Positions 46,646 to 58,560 are shown, counted from the first letter of the stretch. The stretch is 64,000 nt of DNA from Antilocapra americana (GCA_007570785.1 ML664199.1:19662597-19726596); one strand, 5' to 3'. Notes: a model not told the origin generated them from the sequence alone. Program-made: numbers and translations.

Positions 46646-47340
46646 AAACTGAAAGTGCCCTATCTGCAGCTAATCTCCTGATTTTTCAAGCTGAGTAAAA
46701 TTAGCCATAATCATTGTTTTCCTATAACAGCACACATTGCAGGTAAGCCTCAGGCAAAGCACTGTCATTCCACAAAGAGCCATCATTTTGGTTACCAACT
46801 GTATTTGCATCTATTAATTCAAGATGGCCTAATTAAAGTGGCAAATATGTTTGAAAGCATAGTAAAGTAACAGCCATGAATAATCATTTTGCTTCCTGTC
46901 ATATTAATATAGAGAAAAGGGGACACATTATTTTTTCCTGAGATAAAATGCTTGATCTCAATGTCAGTGGTTTCATGTATTAAAAATCTCAACATTAATA
47001 TTGAAAAAGAGCATCATTGAATGTATTAGCAATCTGGACCACAGGAGAACTTACAAGTTGCTGCTAAATATATGATATGTTTTCATAATTATAATCAGCT
47101 AAACTGCTTAAGTGAGTGATTCTGCTTAAATTAGGAAATTAAAATTTTGAATTATTTTTCTGCAAATTTGCTGCTGCTTCTAAAGGAAGCTAAAGGCTTG
47201 TTGGATGCCAAAATTCTTCATAGCCACTGATTGTGTGCTATTTACAGTCAATTTATAATTTGCCTAGCTGCTTCCAGTAAAATATTAATGCGATCAAACT
47301 GAAACCATTTTCTCTCACATTCATTTCTCATCCTGGGTCA
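46646..47340. other. Repeat-free block, possible conserved noncoding element
   Basis: No repeat recognised. AT-rich but not low-complexity, with several homeodomain-type cores (TAATTA around 46829-46835 and similar) and a CTTAAGTG (NKX2-like) at about 47107-47114. That is the composition often seen in deeply conserved developmental enhancers. Without cross-species alignment this is only suggestive. Confidence 0.25.
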
Positions 47341-48599
47341 GGCTGTAAAGCTCTTTTTTTTTTTTTTTTTAAATAAGCCACACTGTTTAACTGTCTAAAT
47401 GTAAGTTTGAAATCCCATCCTAAGGTGGTCAAGAGATTTTTTTGGGGGGGGGGATTGGGACTTCCTCATCTATATGATTTACAGCAAAGTACATATTGTT
47501 GATATACTTTTATGTTCTAGCACATTTGTACTAGGCAAGTGTAGATAAAGGGTAAGGAATAAAGTCTCTGACACTTACAGTGTGATGGGGAGACAATAAC
47601 ACACTTAAATAACACACTTACAAGGAATAATAATATGAAACAACATACTCTTAAAAAAGTGCTACCAGCCATCATTTTCTCAAGAGGAGTGGTTTTCACT
47701 AGAGACTGGGGCAGTGTCAGAGTGCACAGGGTTAAAGAGCAGGTAAATGAGGAAAAATAGTACCTTTAAAACTTTCCTCCCCTTCAAGGGACTCTGATCC
47801 TGCCCCTTAATCAAAAGTAGAGAGCTATTGTAAAAGCAGTTTAATAAGAGGGCCATATTATTTACATTGAAAAGACCAAGTATCAAATTAGAGAATTTGG
47901 TTGTAGTTGAGATGAAATTATTAAGACTAGAAATCAGATAGGCAGAAAACTTAAGGGCGGGACATTCCAGCTGCAGGGGGAAAAAAAGGAGAACAAAAAA
48001 CAGAATGACGACAATTACAAATCCAAGAAGAAACATTTGGGTATGGTTATGACCTGGAATAAAGGAATAGAAGCAGGTAAATAAAAATGATGAAATTAGT
48101 TTGGCACAAATAGATTTACAGTATTATTGATATTCAAAGATTTGAGGTTTTATCTCAAAAATAAATTACATGAAGGCTTAGGTGGTAATGGTGGAACTTT
48201 GGTTCTCAGACATCACAGAGATTAGACAGGATCCAGGAATTTTTTCTTGGATGTGCTAGAAAAATCCTAAACTTCCTTGGTGGTCATCAGAGATTCCACA
48301 TTTAGTATCAAGAGAAGCCCAAAACTCACTTCATACTCTGTCCCACCACGTGTGATAACTAAATGAGGTACTGGCTTCTCCATTCTGTGCAGCACATAGA
48401 TCTCACTAGTTAAAAATAGCTCCTCACTTCATTCACACAAATAGTCTAATCAAACATGATGCATAAACCAATGTGTTACCAAACAACCTTTTGGTTTAAA
48501 CCTCACTTGTTAAATCAAAATAAAACAATCACCAAAGCTATATCACTTAAGAAACAAATTCTATGGGTCTCCCTGAGCAGAAATGTAAAAGGCTAGCTT
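47341..48599. other. No gene; poly-T and poly-G runs
   Basis: A T run at about 47353-47370 and a G run at about 47443-47452. The 118-residue minus frame at 47680-48036 is hydrophobic because the sequence is T-rich; no domain is recognised. Confidence 0.4.
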
Positions 48600-48653
48600 A
48601 GGGTGTTTCAACAGTAAAGCTAAAACATTTTGAACAAGATAATTTTTCATCAT

Positions 48654-48687
<34 letters not shown>

Positions 48688-48838
48688 GGTGTCCTGTACA
48701 CCGTAGGATGCTGAGCAGTATCTCTGGTATTTAGTAAATGTGTTACTCGACACTGCCAGGGTATGACAATCAAAACTGTCTCCTGATATTTGCAAATGTT
48801 GTCTCATGGGTAAAATCACCCTGGCTGACAATCACTGG
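48600..48838 (-). mobile_element. MER20 (hAT) element with an internal microsatellite
   Basis: Antisense MER20 order: 'attttgaacaagataatttt', then, after the TG array, 'ggggtgtcctgtacaccgta', 'ggatgctgagcagtatctct', 'atgacaatcaaaactgtctc' and 'gggtaaaatcaccctggctg', ending in a degraded terminal repeat. MER20 is an old non-autonomous DNA transposon. Confidence 0.75.
48656..48684. repeat. (TG)n microsatellite within MER20
   Basis: About 14 TG units where MER20 normally has a short 'ttgttgtggggg'-type stretch; apparently grown from it. Confidence 0.95.
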
Positions 48839-48945
48839 GCAAGATAAAGAAAAAAAAAGAAAACATCAATCTAGGCAATATTCTGAGTTTATGTGTTTAC
48901 GTGTTTCGTTCACTCCTGAAGCAGATTGTAAGTGTTTTTCTATTA

Positions 48946-50074
48946 AGGTTGGTGCAAAAGTAACTGCGGTTTTGCATTGCTAAACACTGTTGTTTAACAC
49001 TGGAATACAGTCTTAAATAAATATGGTTCTGTTCTACATCATTTTAATGCGCATTTCTTGCTTTGTATTTTTTGCTAATGACTTTTCCTTGCTATTTATT
49101 TAGTATTTATTTTAGACTAGGGAAATGATATTAGACAAAAAGTAAATTCAAACGATTTTCTTAATCAAATTCAAACTGGATTGTAAAACAGGAGATAACT
49201 CACAACATCAACAACGCATTTGGCCCAGGAACTTTTAACAGATGTACAGTGCAGTGGTGGTTCAAGAAATTTTGCAAAGAAGACAAGAGCTTTGAAGAAG
49301 AGGAGTACAGTAATGGGCTATCAGAAATTGACAACAGTTGAGAGCCATCATCAAAATTGATCCTCTAGCCACTACATGAAAAGGTGCCAAAGAGCTCAAC
49401 GACAACCTTTGGCATTTGAAACAAATTGGAAAGGTGAAAAAGCTTGATAAGTGGGTGCCTCATGAGCTGTCCAAAAAAAATAATGTCGCTTAGAAGCATC
49501 ATCTTCTCTTACTCTATGCAACAGCAACAAGCTATTTCTTGATTGGATTATGACATATGACAAAAATGGATTTTGTATGACAACCAGAGATGACTAGCTC
49601 TGTGATTGGACCTAAAAGAAGCTCCAAAGCACTTTCCAAAGTCAAACTTGCACCAAAAAAGTCATGGTTACTATTTGATGGTCTTCCTCCCACTACAGCT
49701 TTCTAAATCCAAGCAAAACCATTACATCTGAGAAGTATGCTCTGCAAATCAATGAAATGCACTGAAAACTTCAATGCCTGGAGCTGGCATTAGTCAACAG
49801 AAAGGGCCCAGTTCTCCATGACCACTCCCAACTGTTGTGTCACATAACTGATGCTTCAAAAGTTGAACAAATTGAGATATGGGATTTTGTCTGATCCTCC
49901 ATATTCACCTGACCTCTCACCAACTGAAGCACAGATTTATACGCTACAGGAATAAACAAAATTATTTCCCATTGACAAAAATGTGTTGATTTTAATGGTT
50001 TCCTATGTGTTTGAATTTAGTTATAGTGATTTAAAACTCATGGTCTGAAACCTCAATTACTTTCTCACCAACCT
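48946..50074 (+). mobile_element. Nearly complete mariner DNA transposon
   Basis: Both terminal inverted repeats are visible: left 'aggttggtgcaaaagtaact' and right (plus strand) 'aattactttctcaccaacct'. These are of the Hsmar1/MADE1 type. The length of about 1.13 kb is slightly below the usual 1.3 kb. A TA lies at the left edge (48944-48945); the right edge reads AA, so the TA duplication is decayed there. The internal transposase is broken. Confidence 0.85.
49240..49960 (+). pseudogene. Mariner transposase remnant
   Basis: It encodes a DD34D-type cut-and-paste transposase, now full of stops and frameshifts. Readable pieces are the N-terminal DNA-binding region (FKKFCKEDKSFEEEEYSNGL, about 49267-49326), WHLKQIGKVKKLDKWVPHEL at about 49409-49470, and the catalytic core. 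The three catalytic Asp codons can still be located: TYD at 49559-49561, LHD at 49820-49822 and SPD at 49911-49913. The second and third are 91 bases apart, where 34 intervening residues would need 105, so about 14 bases are missing and the third lies out of frame. Related to the SETMAR-type transposase. Not functional. Confidence 0.85.
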
Positions 50075-53000
50075 AAAGACAAATGATCTTTGTATAATTT
50101 CAGCCTCCAAAGAGAAGGGTACAATTCTCAAAGAGGTCCAGGATGAGACAAATAAGGTGTCACCATCTGGAGGTGCGTGATAGAGGTTTGACAGAGTTTT
50201 TTCTTTAACAATCCACTTTACAGCCCTCTATTACCCTTAAAAATACAGAAGAGCTTAGTAATGGGCTCTGCGTTAATAGCTTCCAGGTCTTCACCACAAT
50301 CTACATTATTAGAACAGATGTTCTATGAAGTGGATTTAGATGAATGTTCTGGTATGCAGCCTGAGCAGAGAAGCAGCAGTTTATTTTCCTTTTGTTGAAG
50401 AATGAGTTCTTGTGTCATCTGACAAGAAAGCAGTTATGCAGCATCATTTGAGACTTTGGAGGCCAGACATCTGAAGATGTGAGATGAATAAGAATAACTG
50501 TAGCCATATGAAATGGGACGAAGATGACACTGCAGAGCCAGCACTGACAATTCCCTGATCTTTATAAGAAGAACAGACCTCAGAGGCTTCTAGTGTCTAT
50601 GTTCATTAACCAAGTTGCTCTTTAATTTGCATAGAGATTACTCAACTATCTCTACAGTATTATTCCACGTGCAACAGGGAACGTTAGTCATAGCATGTAC
50701 TTTCCCTAGGCACACTAGTAGGAAAACACAGATGATCTATTTTTATTCCGAAGCACCTTGGCCAATGTACTCAGTCTGGTTCATTGTGCTTTTAGGGCTT
50801 ACGCAGTGGGATTTATCACAAGCCAATATTAAAGTAATATTTGAATTGATGGTTTTCTTTTAATATCCTGGGTTTCCTCCACTTCATATGTAATAGCATC
50901 ATCTTGATGAGATAAGGAAATATGGTATAAAAGTTAATATAATATGCAAAACTGACACTATGAGTTTCCCCACTGTTTGAAATGATGTCATGATAAATAT
51001 CAATATTATAAGAGGATTTCTGGATGTGTCTGGTTTAAGTGAAATCTTTCCATGAAAGATAAGATGGCTTAGTGTGAGATAGCATCTGAAAATTGGATTT
51101 AATCCATCCTGTTCTCAAATACTGATACAAATCTGCATGTAATATATTTGCATATTATCATAGGCACTGTGGAAATTGTTAGAACTAGCTGATCATGGTT
51201 TCCTCCCTTCTTGTTAATATATACTTATATATAATATAATCTTTAACTTCCCTCCTAGCCTCCTACACCCAGAAATCCATCTTGGCCAGCCTAAAATAAG
51301 AACCACATCTAATAGATCTTTCACAAACTTTCATCTCTGTCTTATTTATCTTCTTCCTTTTCAAGACATGGTACCCTAACCTAAATTCTGATTAGCCTAA
51401 GGATTTCTTTCTCCATCATGCACAAACCCTTTCTCTATCTTCTGTGTCTTCTTTAAGTGTGATGTCACTTGACATGAACAGATACTTGGCTTTCTCTCTT
51501 GAGGGCACTTCCTATCAGGACTCTGATGGAAAGAATCCTGTTCAATTCTTTGAATTAATACAGAATTTTATCGCTACCCATCTAAATTTCCAGTTTTGGT
51601 ATTAGTTCATTTACACCATGCTTTCTGCATTCTTGTTTTAATTACACCCAAAACTTCAATGAAAGATCTATTTCAATATCAATTTTTATTAAAAGGAAAA
51701 AAGTTCTATGTGTTTTTTATTGCAAATTTAATAGTAGCAACAACACAGGATTGTTACCTCTATAAAGCTAACTTGTTTGGAGAGTGCAAAAACAGACATA
51801 TGGCATCAAGAAATGGGGGAGATTTTATCTCCCAATTTATATTGAATTTCACTGTCTGAAGTTGCTATTGCTCTGGCAACCAAATTTTGAAGAACAGATG
51901 TCAAAACCTTAAGACTATAGAGAAGAGGAGAATCAGAATGTGGTTGCATCTAGAACATATGTCAAATAAGAAAACTGTATTCAAGGGTTATGCTTTTTTC
52001 TATTTAGCTATATTTCTATCTATAAAATTTAGATATGTATTTCTCTGTGTATAAGCAGGCAAGAGCACTACCAATAATTAGGAAAATAAAAAAAGAAGCT
52101 GTATCAAGGGCAGGTAGGAAATAGAAGTTGGCTAAGAATAGTAACCAGGTAGGAAAGGGTTCAAGAAGTAGCTCCATGTGATGGCTCATCTACATGTAGT
52201 AAGACGAGAGTTTACAACACAGATACTTACTAATTAAGAGAATAGCTGTAGAGGGCCATTTACTGCCCTGCTGGTCAGATGGGCTTGCCACGTCTGTGAA
52301 CTGAGAGGTGTCATTCACTTCACATCCCTGCTGCCATCCCACTGTCGAGGGGAGCCTACTGCCTCCATGGGGTGCACCAAAGCTGTGAGCTCCAGGCTAA
52401 TGTGGGGAAGGAGCCACCAGACTGGCCTCAGCATCTGCAGGGATACGTCTGAGCTGTGGTGGTAGAGCTGTAAGTCCCTTTTAATAGATCCTCCTCTTTT
52501 GAAAGATAGAGCCTCTGGATGAATGTGCTAGCAACAGTGAACTGCTAATCAGTCACATCGAATAGAGGGGAACATTCTTTGGATATATTTAGGAGAAATC
52601 TGGCCAGGTACCAGATAAGAAGTTGGAAGTGGCGGGAAGAGTGAACAAAAGGAAAATTTTCCTTAATTTTGTGCGAAGACTGAAGCCTTATGGTGGTTTA
52701 TTTACTTACTGAAATTCTAGGTCATGGTGTAAAGCAAGCATTTTCAACAGGAAAGTTGAAGTTAGCAATTTTCAGCTATGAAAATTAAAGACATTAATAG
52801 CCATCATCAAAACTAAAGGTCTGTCATAAGAAAGCTAGATTAGATCATCCTTGGACCCATTCAAGGAATTGCCCCTGTATTGAGCCATGTGATTTAGGAG
52901 GGCCTGCACATCACACACGCAAGTGCTAGTGAATACACAGGCACCCCTGTCACTCAGAATCTGGCGTGCACTGCTGGCACAGTTCAACCCATAACCCACA

Positions 53001-53103
53001 CATTTGTTTTTAACTATCTCTTCCAGGTCTCTAGGAAATTCTTCACCATATCCTTGCCCTATATTTTGAAAACAAATGTCAACTGTGGCTAAAGGTTCTG
53101 AAA
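50075..53103. other. Long single-copy-looking block
   Basis: About 3 kb with no SINE or BovB recognised. A GC-richer patch at about 52250-52480 lacks a convincing exon. The minus-strand 97-residue frame at 52835-53128 contains several Cys but matches nothing I recognise. Confidence 0.4.
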
Positions 53104-53142
53104 GTTTAGAATGTGTTACCAACCCCATTGTAGGTCACTTTG

Positions 53143-53251
53143 TCATTGTTCAGTAGCTCAGCCGTGTCTGACTCTTTGTAACCCCGTGGACTGCAGAGAG
53201 GCTGCCCTGTCCTTCACCATCTCCCAAAGTTTGCTCAGACTCATGTCCATG
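53143..53251 (-). mobile_element. Short BovB 3' end, antisense
   Basis: Reads antisense BovB tail ('gttcagtagctcagccgtgt', 'cttcaccatctcccaaagtt', 'gctcagactcatgtccatgg'). It is flanked by an unusually long direct repeat: 53104-53142 and 53252-53290, about 39 bases with roughly five differences, both containing 'tgttaccaacccc' and 'tcact'. Confidence 0.85.
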
Positions 53252-53290
53252 GTTTAGATTCTGTTACCAACCCCTTTGTAGATCACTGTG

Positions 53291-53417
53291 TGTGTGCATT
53301 AAGTTATTTCAGCCATGCCTGACTCTTTGTGACCCTATGGACTGTATTGTAGCCCTCCAGGCTCCTCTGTCCTTGGGATTCTCCAGGCAAGAATACTGGA
53401 GTGGGTTCCCATGCCTT
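53291..53417 (-). mobile_element. Bov-A-type SINE fragment, antisense
   Basis: 'ttatttcagccatgcctgac', 'ccaggctcctctgtccttgg' and 'ggcaagaatactggagtgg'. It ends before any tRNA head. The right flank CCCATTGTAGATCACTG (53418-53434) repeats the end of the left flank (53272-53289, CCCTTTGTAGATCACTG), a TSD that re-uses the target of the BovB insertion next to it. Confidence 0.85.
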
Positions 53418-53437
53418 CCCCATTGTAGATCACTGCT

Positions 53438-54379
53438 TTGAAGCAAAAAAGAGAATTTCAGCTGTGGAAACACAGGTAAAAGCAGAAAAATTTTAACCTG
53501 TAAATCCTTCTCCAATAGAAAGAATGCAATAACCTCTTACAGAATGAAGTAACTTTGGCTGGTTAAATATTTTTTGTTTTGTTTTGCTTGCTTCTTTTTC
53601 CAAACTGTGGTTCCAGAGATAATTATCAAAATAAAACAATTAGATTTATTTTAGACAAGATATGAGATTCAATAGAAAAAAATTAGACAAGAATTATCAT
53701 CAAAGAGTGAATCATTATCTTTGGCAGAAACTAAAGTTTAAATTTGCACTATTCACATTATTTGGTATAATCTTAATTTACTTTTAATAATATCATTAAA
53801 ACCTTAGCAAAAAAAGTTATCAGACTGAGTGGAAAAAATGCAACATACATAACATTCCAATAAAAGCAAGATAATTAGAACAAGGAAATGAACACCATAC
53901 CCATGACTATGAAGAATAAGATTAATGTACAAATAATCTCAACACTGATTTCTATAGAGAATAATCTTTTCTGGCAATTATAGATCAAAGTATATGAAGA
54001 GAAACTGGAACAAATTGGGCACCATACCGCTATTTTCATTTTCTTCATAATATCCTAGTATTAAAATTTTGAAGGAAGAATGCAAGCAATAATCTATGAA
54101 ACTATATACTGCTTGAAGAGATGGTAAAAATGGCAAACTAAGATAAGCAATTTGTAAGATAAAATTTAAATGCTTTTCAGTATTTTCTATGATGATGATG
54201 CTATACTATTTGCTACCCCATCAAAATGTTTGAGCATATTATTTAAAATCTATAATTCCTTTTTAAACCTAACATTTAATTTAAGAATTTTATTGACAGT
54301 TCCACTGACCACTGTCTCAGCAGGTTACAGTTTTCCATGTTGGATTATAAAATAACTAAGAACTATAATAACTTAATAA
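53438..54379. other. AT-rich, no gene seen
   Basis: No repeat recognised. Confidence 0.4.
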
Positions 54380-54590
54380 CTTCTCTGGTGGCTTAGACAT
54401 AAAGTGTCTGCCTACAATGCAGGAGACCTGGGTTTGATCCATGGGTGGGGAAAATCCCGTGGATAAGGAAATGGCAACCCACTCCAGTACTCTCGCCTGG
54501 AAAATCAAATGGACAGAGGAGCCTGGTAGGCTACAGTCCATGGGGTCGCAAAGAGTTGGACATGACTAAGTGATGTCACTTTTCACTTTC
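54380..54590 (+). mobile_element. Bov-tA SINE, recent
   Basis: 'cttctctggtggcttagaca', 'gcctacaatgcaggagacct', 'cctggtaggctacagtccat', 'agagttggacatgactaagt', tail 'gtcacttttcactttc'. Perfect 15-base TSD ATAATAACTTAATAA at 54365-54379 and 54591-54605. Confidence 0.95.
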
Positions 54591-54605
54591 ATAATAACTT
54601 AATAA

Positions 54606-55664
54606 GAGCCTTTGGGGGCTGCGGGCCGACAAACATGAGAGAACGTCTTAGAGCCATCAAATAACTTCATCTTCCTGGTGATTCCATGACTCTACATTTG
54701 TCAAATTCATCAAGCATACTCTTAAAAAGTGTATCACTTTTTGCAAAGTCTACCTCAATAAAATGAACGTTAAAAAAGACCGCAACATCTGTTTTTTGAG
54801 CTCTAGTACAAAAACATAATAATACACTTTTATTTCAGTAAATGATCTAAACATCATTTGAATGTTTTTAAAGTTGTCTAATGTGGTATTACTTCAAGAA
54901 AAAAAATACATTAAAATTATTTGTAAGAACAGTTAATGATGTTGATAAAATGATGGCTAAGACTGCACTGAATAAGCATTATATTTATGAATTATGTCCA
55001 TCTTAATTTATTAATCATCCAAATGCCACTGAGCCATGAATAATTAGATATCCAGAGAAGCATATGAAATTAAGTTTGTTTATATTAGTAGTTTACATTT
55101 TGCTTTCAGTCCACTAAAAATAGTATTGTAATACACACATTTCCATTTTCCATTATGTAGACATATTTTTCATAACAAAATATTTTGTGTATCAACTTTG
55201 CCATTGCATTATAGTTTTCAGACAAAGGGCATGTGATCTTCGATGTGTTCTCATGCCACAGATCCTGCAGAAACATTAGAATTGGGTCTGAGGCTATTGA
55301 TTAATGAAACGATTTACCTTAATATATTAGGCTAGATTATTATTAGTGAAGTAATTTCAATTCCAACATCAAAAAGAACATGTTAGCCAGTAGTGCTGCC
55401 CCAAACTAGAAAAGAAAAACTTTTAGGCTGTATATGTGCTGTAACTAGAAGGGTTCAAATTCAGATTGAACAGTTGTCTGAGAAGGGTGATTTAGAGGAA
55501 ATTTTTTGTACTAGAATAAGGTTGATAAATAGAATATTTTAAACACCGAACTACCTTTTGTGTGCATTAATATTTATTATTTATTGATCACTGTTGTAAA
55601 CACTTCTTAGTAATTCTTTTTTCTTTTTTTTTTTTTTACAGATTTTAAGGTAATTTCCCCATTT
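54606..55664. other. Repeat-free AT-rich block, possible conserved noncoding element
   Basis: No repeat recognised. Around 54990-55060 there are clustered homeodomain-type cores ('ttaatttattaatcat', 'gaataattaga'). No gene. A conservation test is needed before calling it functional. Confidence 0.25.
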
Positions 55665-55800
55665 CCATCCTATAGAGAAGGAAGCCCACATTAAGAGAAA
55701 TTAAATAATTTTCTCAAGATTAGCTTGCCAGGATATTCAGAGTCTGGATTTGACTTTTGGTCTATCAGCTCCAGTAACAGTGCTATTATTCACTACATAA
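55665..55800 (-). repeat. MIR SINE, antisense
   Basis: 'cctatagagaaggaagccca', 'ttttctcaagattagcttgc', 'gagtctggatttgacttttg' and 'ctccagtaacagtgctatta' follow antisense MIR order. Confidence 0.6.
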
Positions 55801-56044
55801 TAATGCCTTTCATTTATTTCTCAATTTGAAACCAATATTTCTCTAAAAGACATCATAGCTTTCTGTCAACACCTTACCATATCTTCTGAGTGCTTACCAG
55901 TTCCCTTTATGCCACCCCAATATCTAGCACATCTTCTAATATCTAGCACCTGCCTCTTGTTGTTAGATAACTTTCTTTTACCCAGGAATTAGTTCTGCAT
56001 ACATGGGTGGTAGGTTAGAATTACCAGGGAACAAATGCTCTCTG

Positions 56045-57502
56045 AGGCTATCGATATTTCTCCCAGCAATGTTGATTCCATGTTGTGCTTCATCTAGCCC
56101 AGCATTTCTCATGATGTACTCTACATATAAGTTAAATAAGCAGGGTGACAATATACAGCCTTGACATAGTCCTTTTCCTACTTGGAACCAGTCTGTTCTT
56201 CCATGTCCAGTTCTAAGTGTTGCTTCCCGACCTACATAAAGGTTTCATCAAGAGGCAGGTCAGGTGGTCTGGTATTCCCATCTCTTTAAGAATTTTCCAC
56301 AGTATTTTTGTGACCCACACAGTCAAAGGCTTTGGCATAGTCAATAAAACAAAAATAGATGTTTTTCTGGAACTCTCTTGCTTTTTTGATGATACAGCAG
56401 ATGTTGGCAATTTGATCTCTGGTTCCTCTGCCTTTTCTAAATCCAGCTTGAACCTCTGGAAGTTCATGGTTCACATACTGCTGAAGCCTGGGTTAGAGAA
56501 TTTTGAGCATTACTTTGCTAGTGCATGAGATGAGTGCAATTGTGCAATAGTTTGAGCATTCTTTGGCATTGCATTTCTTAGCCATTAAAATGAAAACTGA
56601 CCTTTTCTAGTCTCTCAGCAATTTGGCCACTGCTGAGTTTTCCAAACTTGCTGGCATATTGAGTGCAACACTTTCACAGCATCATCATTTAGGGTTTGAA
56701 ATAGCTCAACTGAAATTCCATCACCTCAGATATGCAGATGACACCACCCTTATGGCCAAAAGTGAAGATCTAAAGATTCTCTTGATGAAAGTGAAAGAGG
56801 ATAGTGAAAAAGTTGGTTTAAATCTTAACATTCAGAAAACTAATATCATGGCATCTGGTCCCACCACTTCATGGCAAATAGATGGGGAAACAGTGGCTGA
56901 CTTTATTTTGGGGGGCTCCAAAATCACTGCAGATGGTGATTGCAGCCATGAAATTAAAAGACACTTACTCCTGGGGAAATTATGACCAACCTAGATAGCC
57001 TATTAAACAGCAGAGACATTACTTTGTCACCAAAGGTCCGTCTAGTCAAGGCTATGGTTTTTCCAGTAGTCATGAATGGATGTGAGAGTTGGACTGTAAA
57101 GAAAGTTGAGTGCCAAAGAATTGATGCTTTTGAACTGTGGTGTTGGCAAAGACTCTTGAAAGTCCCTTGGGCTGTAAGGGAGATCCAACCAGTCCATCCT
57201 AAAGGAGATCAGTCCCTAATGTTCATTGGAAGAAGTGATGTTGAATCTGAAACTCCAATCCTTTGGCCATCTGATGTGAAGAGCTGACTCATTTGAAAAG
57301 ACCCTGATGCTGGGAAAGATTGAGGGCAGGATGAGAAGGGGATAAAGGAGGATGAGATGGTTGGATGGCATCACTGACTCAATGAAGATGAGTTTGGGTA
57401 ACCTCCAGGAGTTGGTGATGGACAGGGAGGCCTGGCGTGTTGCACTCCATGGGATGGCAAAGAGTCGGATATGACTGAGCGACTGAACTGAACTGAACTG
57501 AG
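56045..57502 (+). mobile_element. BovB with internal 5' inversion (twin-priming type)
   Basis: Bases 56045-56727 are antisense BovB covering the reverse-transcriptase region. From about 56723 the element continues in sense ('ctcagatatgcagatgacac') through the C-terminal domain to the 3' end 'ctgaactgaactgaactg'. In family order the sense half starts where the inverted half stops. The TSD is TGCTCTCTG at 56036-56044 and 57503-57511. The two halves meet at ACCTC (56723-56727), which fits both. Confidence 0.92.
56050..57290 (+). pseudogene. BovB reverse transcriptase remnant, inverted in two halves
   Basis: The antisense half reads (minus strand) ELPEVQAGFRKGRGTRDQIANIC and FCFIDYAKAFDCVGHK (about 56286-56470). 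The sense half begins at the catalytic box, Tyr-Ala-Asp-Asp, intact at 56731-56742, followed by KVGLNLNIQKTNIM and, in a shifted frame, TNLDSLLNSRD and GCESWTVKKVE. A plus-strand open frame of 120 codons (56623-56985) runs across the inversion joint, fusing antisense-derived residues to the YADD segment. It has no expected function. Confidence 0.88.
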
Positions 57503-57511
57503 TGCTCTCTG

Positions 57512-58236
57512 GGAACAGCCTCCTGACCAAGCACTGAAATGTATTATATGGTAAAGAACCTACCTCTTTACATCGTAATTCAGAAAACTCTGAGGTTTGT
57601 GCCCCTAGGATTTCACAGCAGAATTGGCCATCCATCAATTTACTTGGAAAGCAATATCTTAGTTTATATTATATAGTAAAATATACTCCATAAAACGTAT
57701 TATAAATACATAAATGTGATGCCTTTATATAAAAGGATATTAATTAACTGGTCAGTGTGTATCATACAGTTCCTAGTTAGAACCTATGTAAATTTGCAAT
57801 AATTCAAGTTATTAATTTCCTATTGTCAGTCTACAGCATGTTCAGGAATATGAAATATAAAATCTCTAACCACTCAAGTTAAAATTAACCAGGAAAATAT
57901 CTTATCTTAATGAAGTTACTGGTAGCCCAACTGAAAAATATTTGAAAATACAACTTTGGCTATAACTGAAAAATAGGTCATCCATTAAAAATTTTAAGCC
58001 ATAGGTTGAAATATGATAATAATTGACTGATGATCATTCTCCTTATTATAGGCATTGTATTACAGGTATGAAGTATTTTAAGCTTTTTATTTCTTGTATG
58101 CATAAAACTATTTCCTTTTCAAATATGCAGTATTAACTAACTGCATACTTATCAAATAATACCTAAATTTTAGAATAAAATTAGAATAAAAACAGAGCTT
58201 TATTTTAGAATAATAACAGGGCTTAAAGTTTCTGGT
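57512..58236. other. No gene or clear repeat
   Basis: AT-rich, unassigned. Confidence 0.4.
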
Positions 58237-58560
58237 GTAGGGCTTTCCTGCTGGTTCAGCGGTTAAGAATCCACCTGAAAATGCTGGGGACACAGGTTTG
58301 ATCCCTGATCCCAAAGGATCTCACAAGCTGCAGAGTAACTAAGCCCAAGAGCCACAACAAATGAGACCACACATCACAACTACTGAAGCCTGTGCACATA
58401 GAGGCTGTGCTCCGCAACAAGAGAAGCCACCACAGTGAGAAACTTGTGCACCACAACTACAGAGTAGCCCCTACTCGCGGCAACTAGAGAAAACCTATGC
58501 ACAGCAATGAAGACCTAGCACAGCCAAAATAAATAAACAAATAAATAAATCTTTGAAAAA
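58237..58560 (+). mobile_element. Long CHR-2 SINE
   Basis: Head 'gggctttcctgctggttcag', 'acaggtttgatccctgatcc', the (gcaactaagcccaagagcc)-type body with repeated 'cacaacta' units, then 'aaataaataaacaaataaat' and a poly-A-like end. This is the full-length form of the family represented by shorter copies at 1, 2744 and 14121. Confidence 0.88.
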
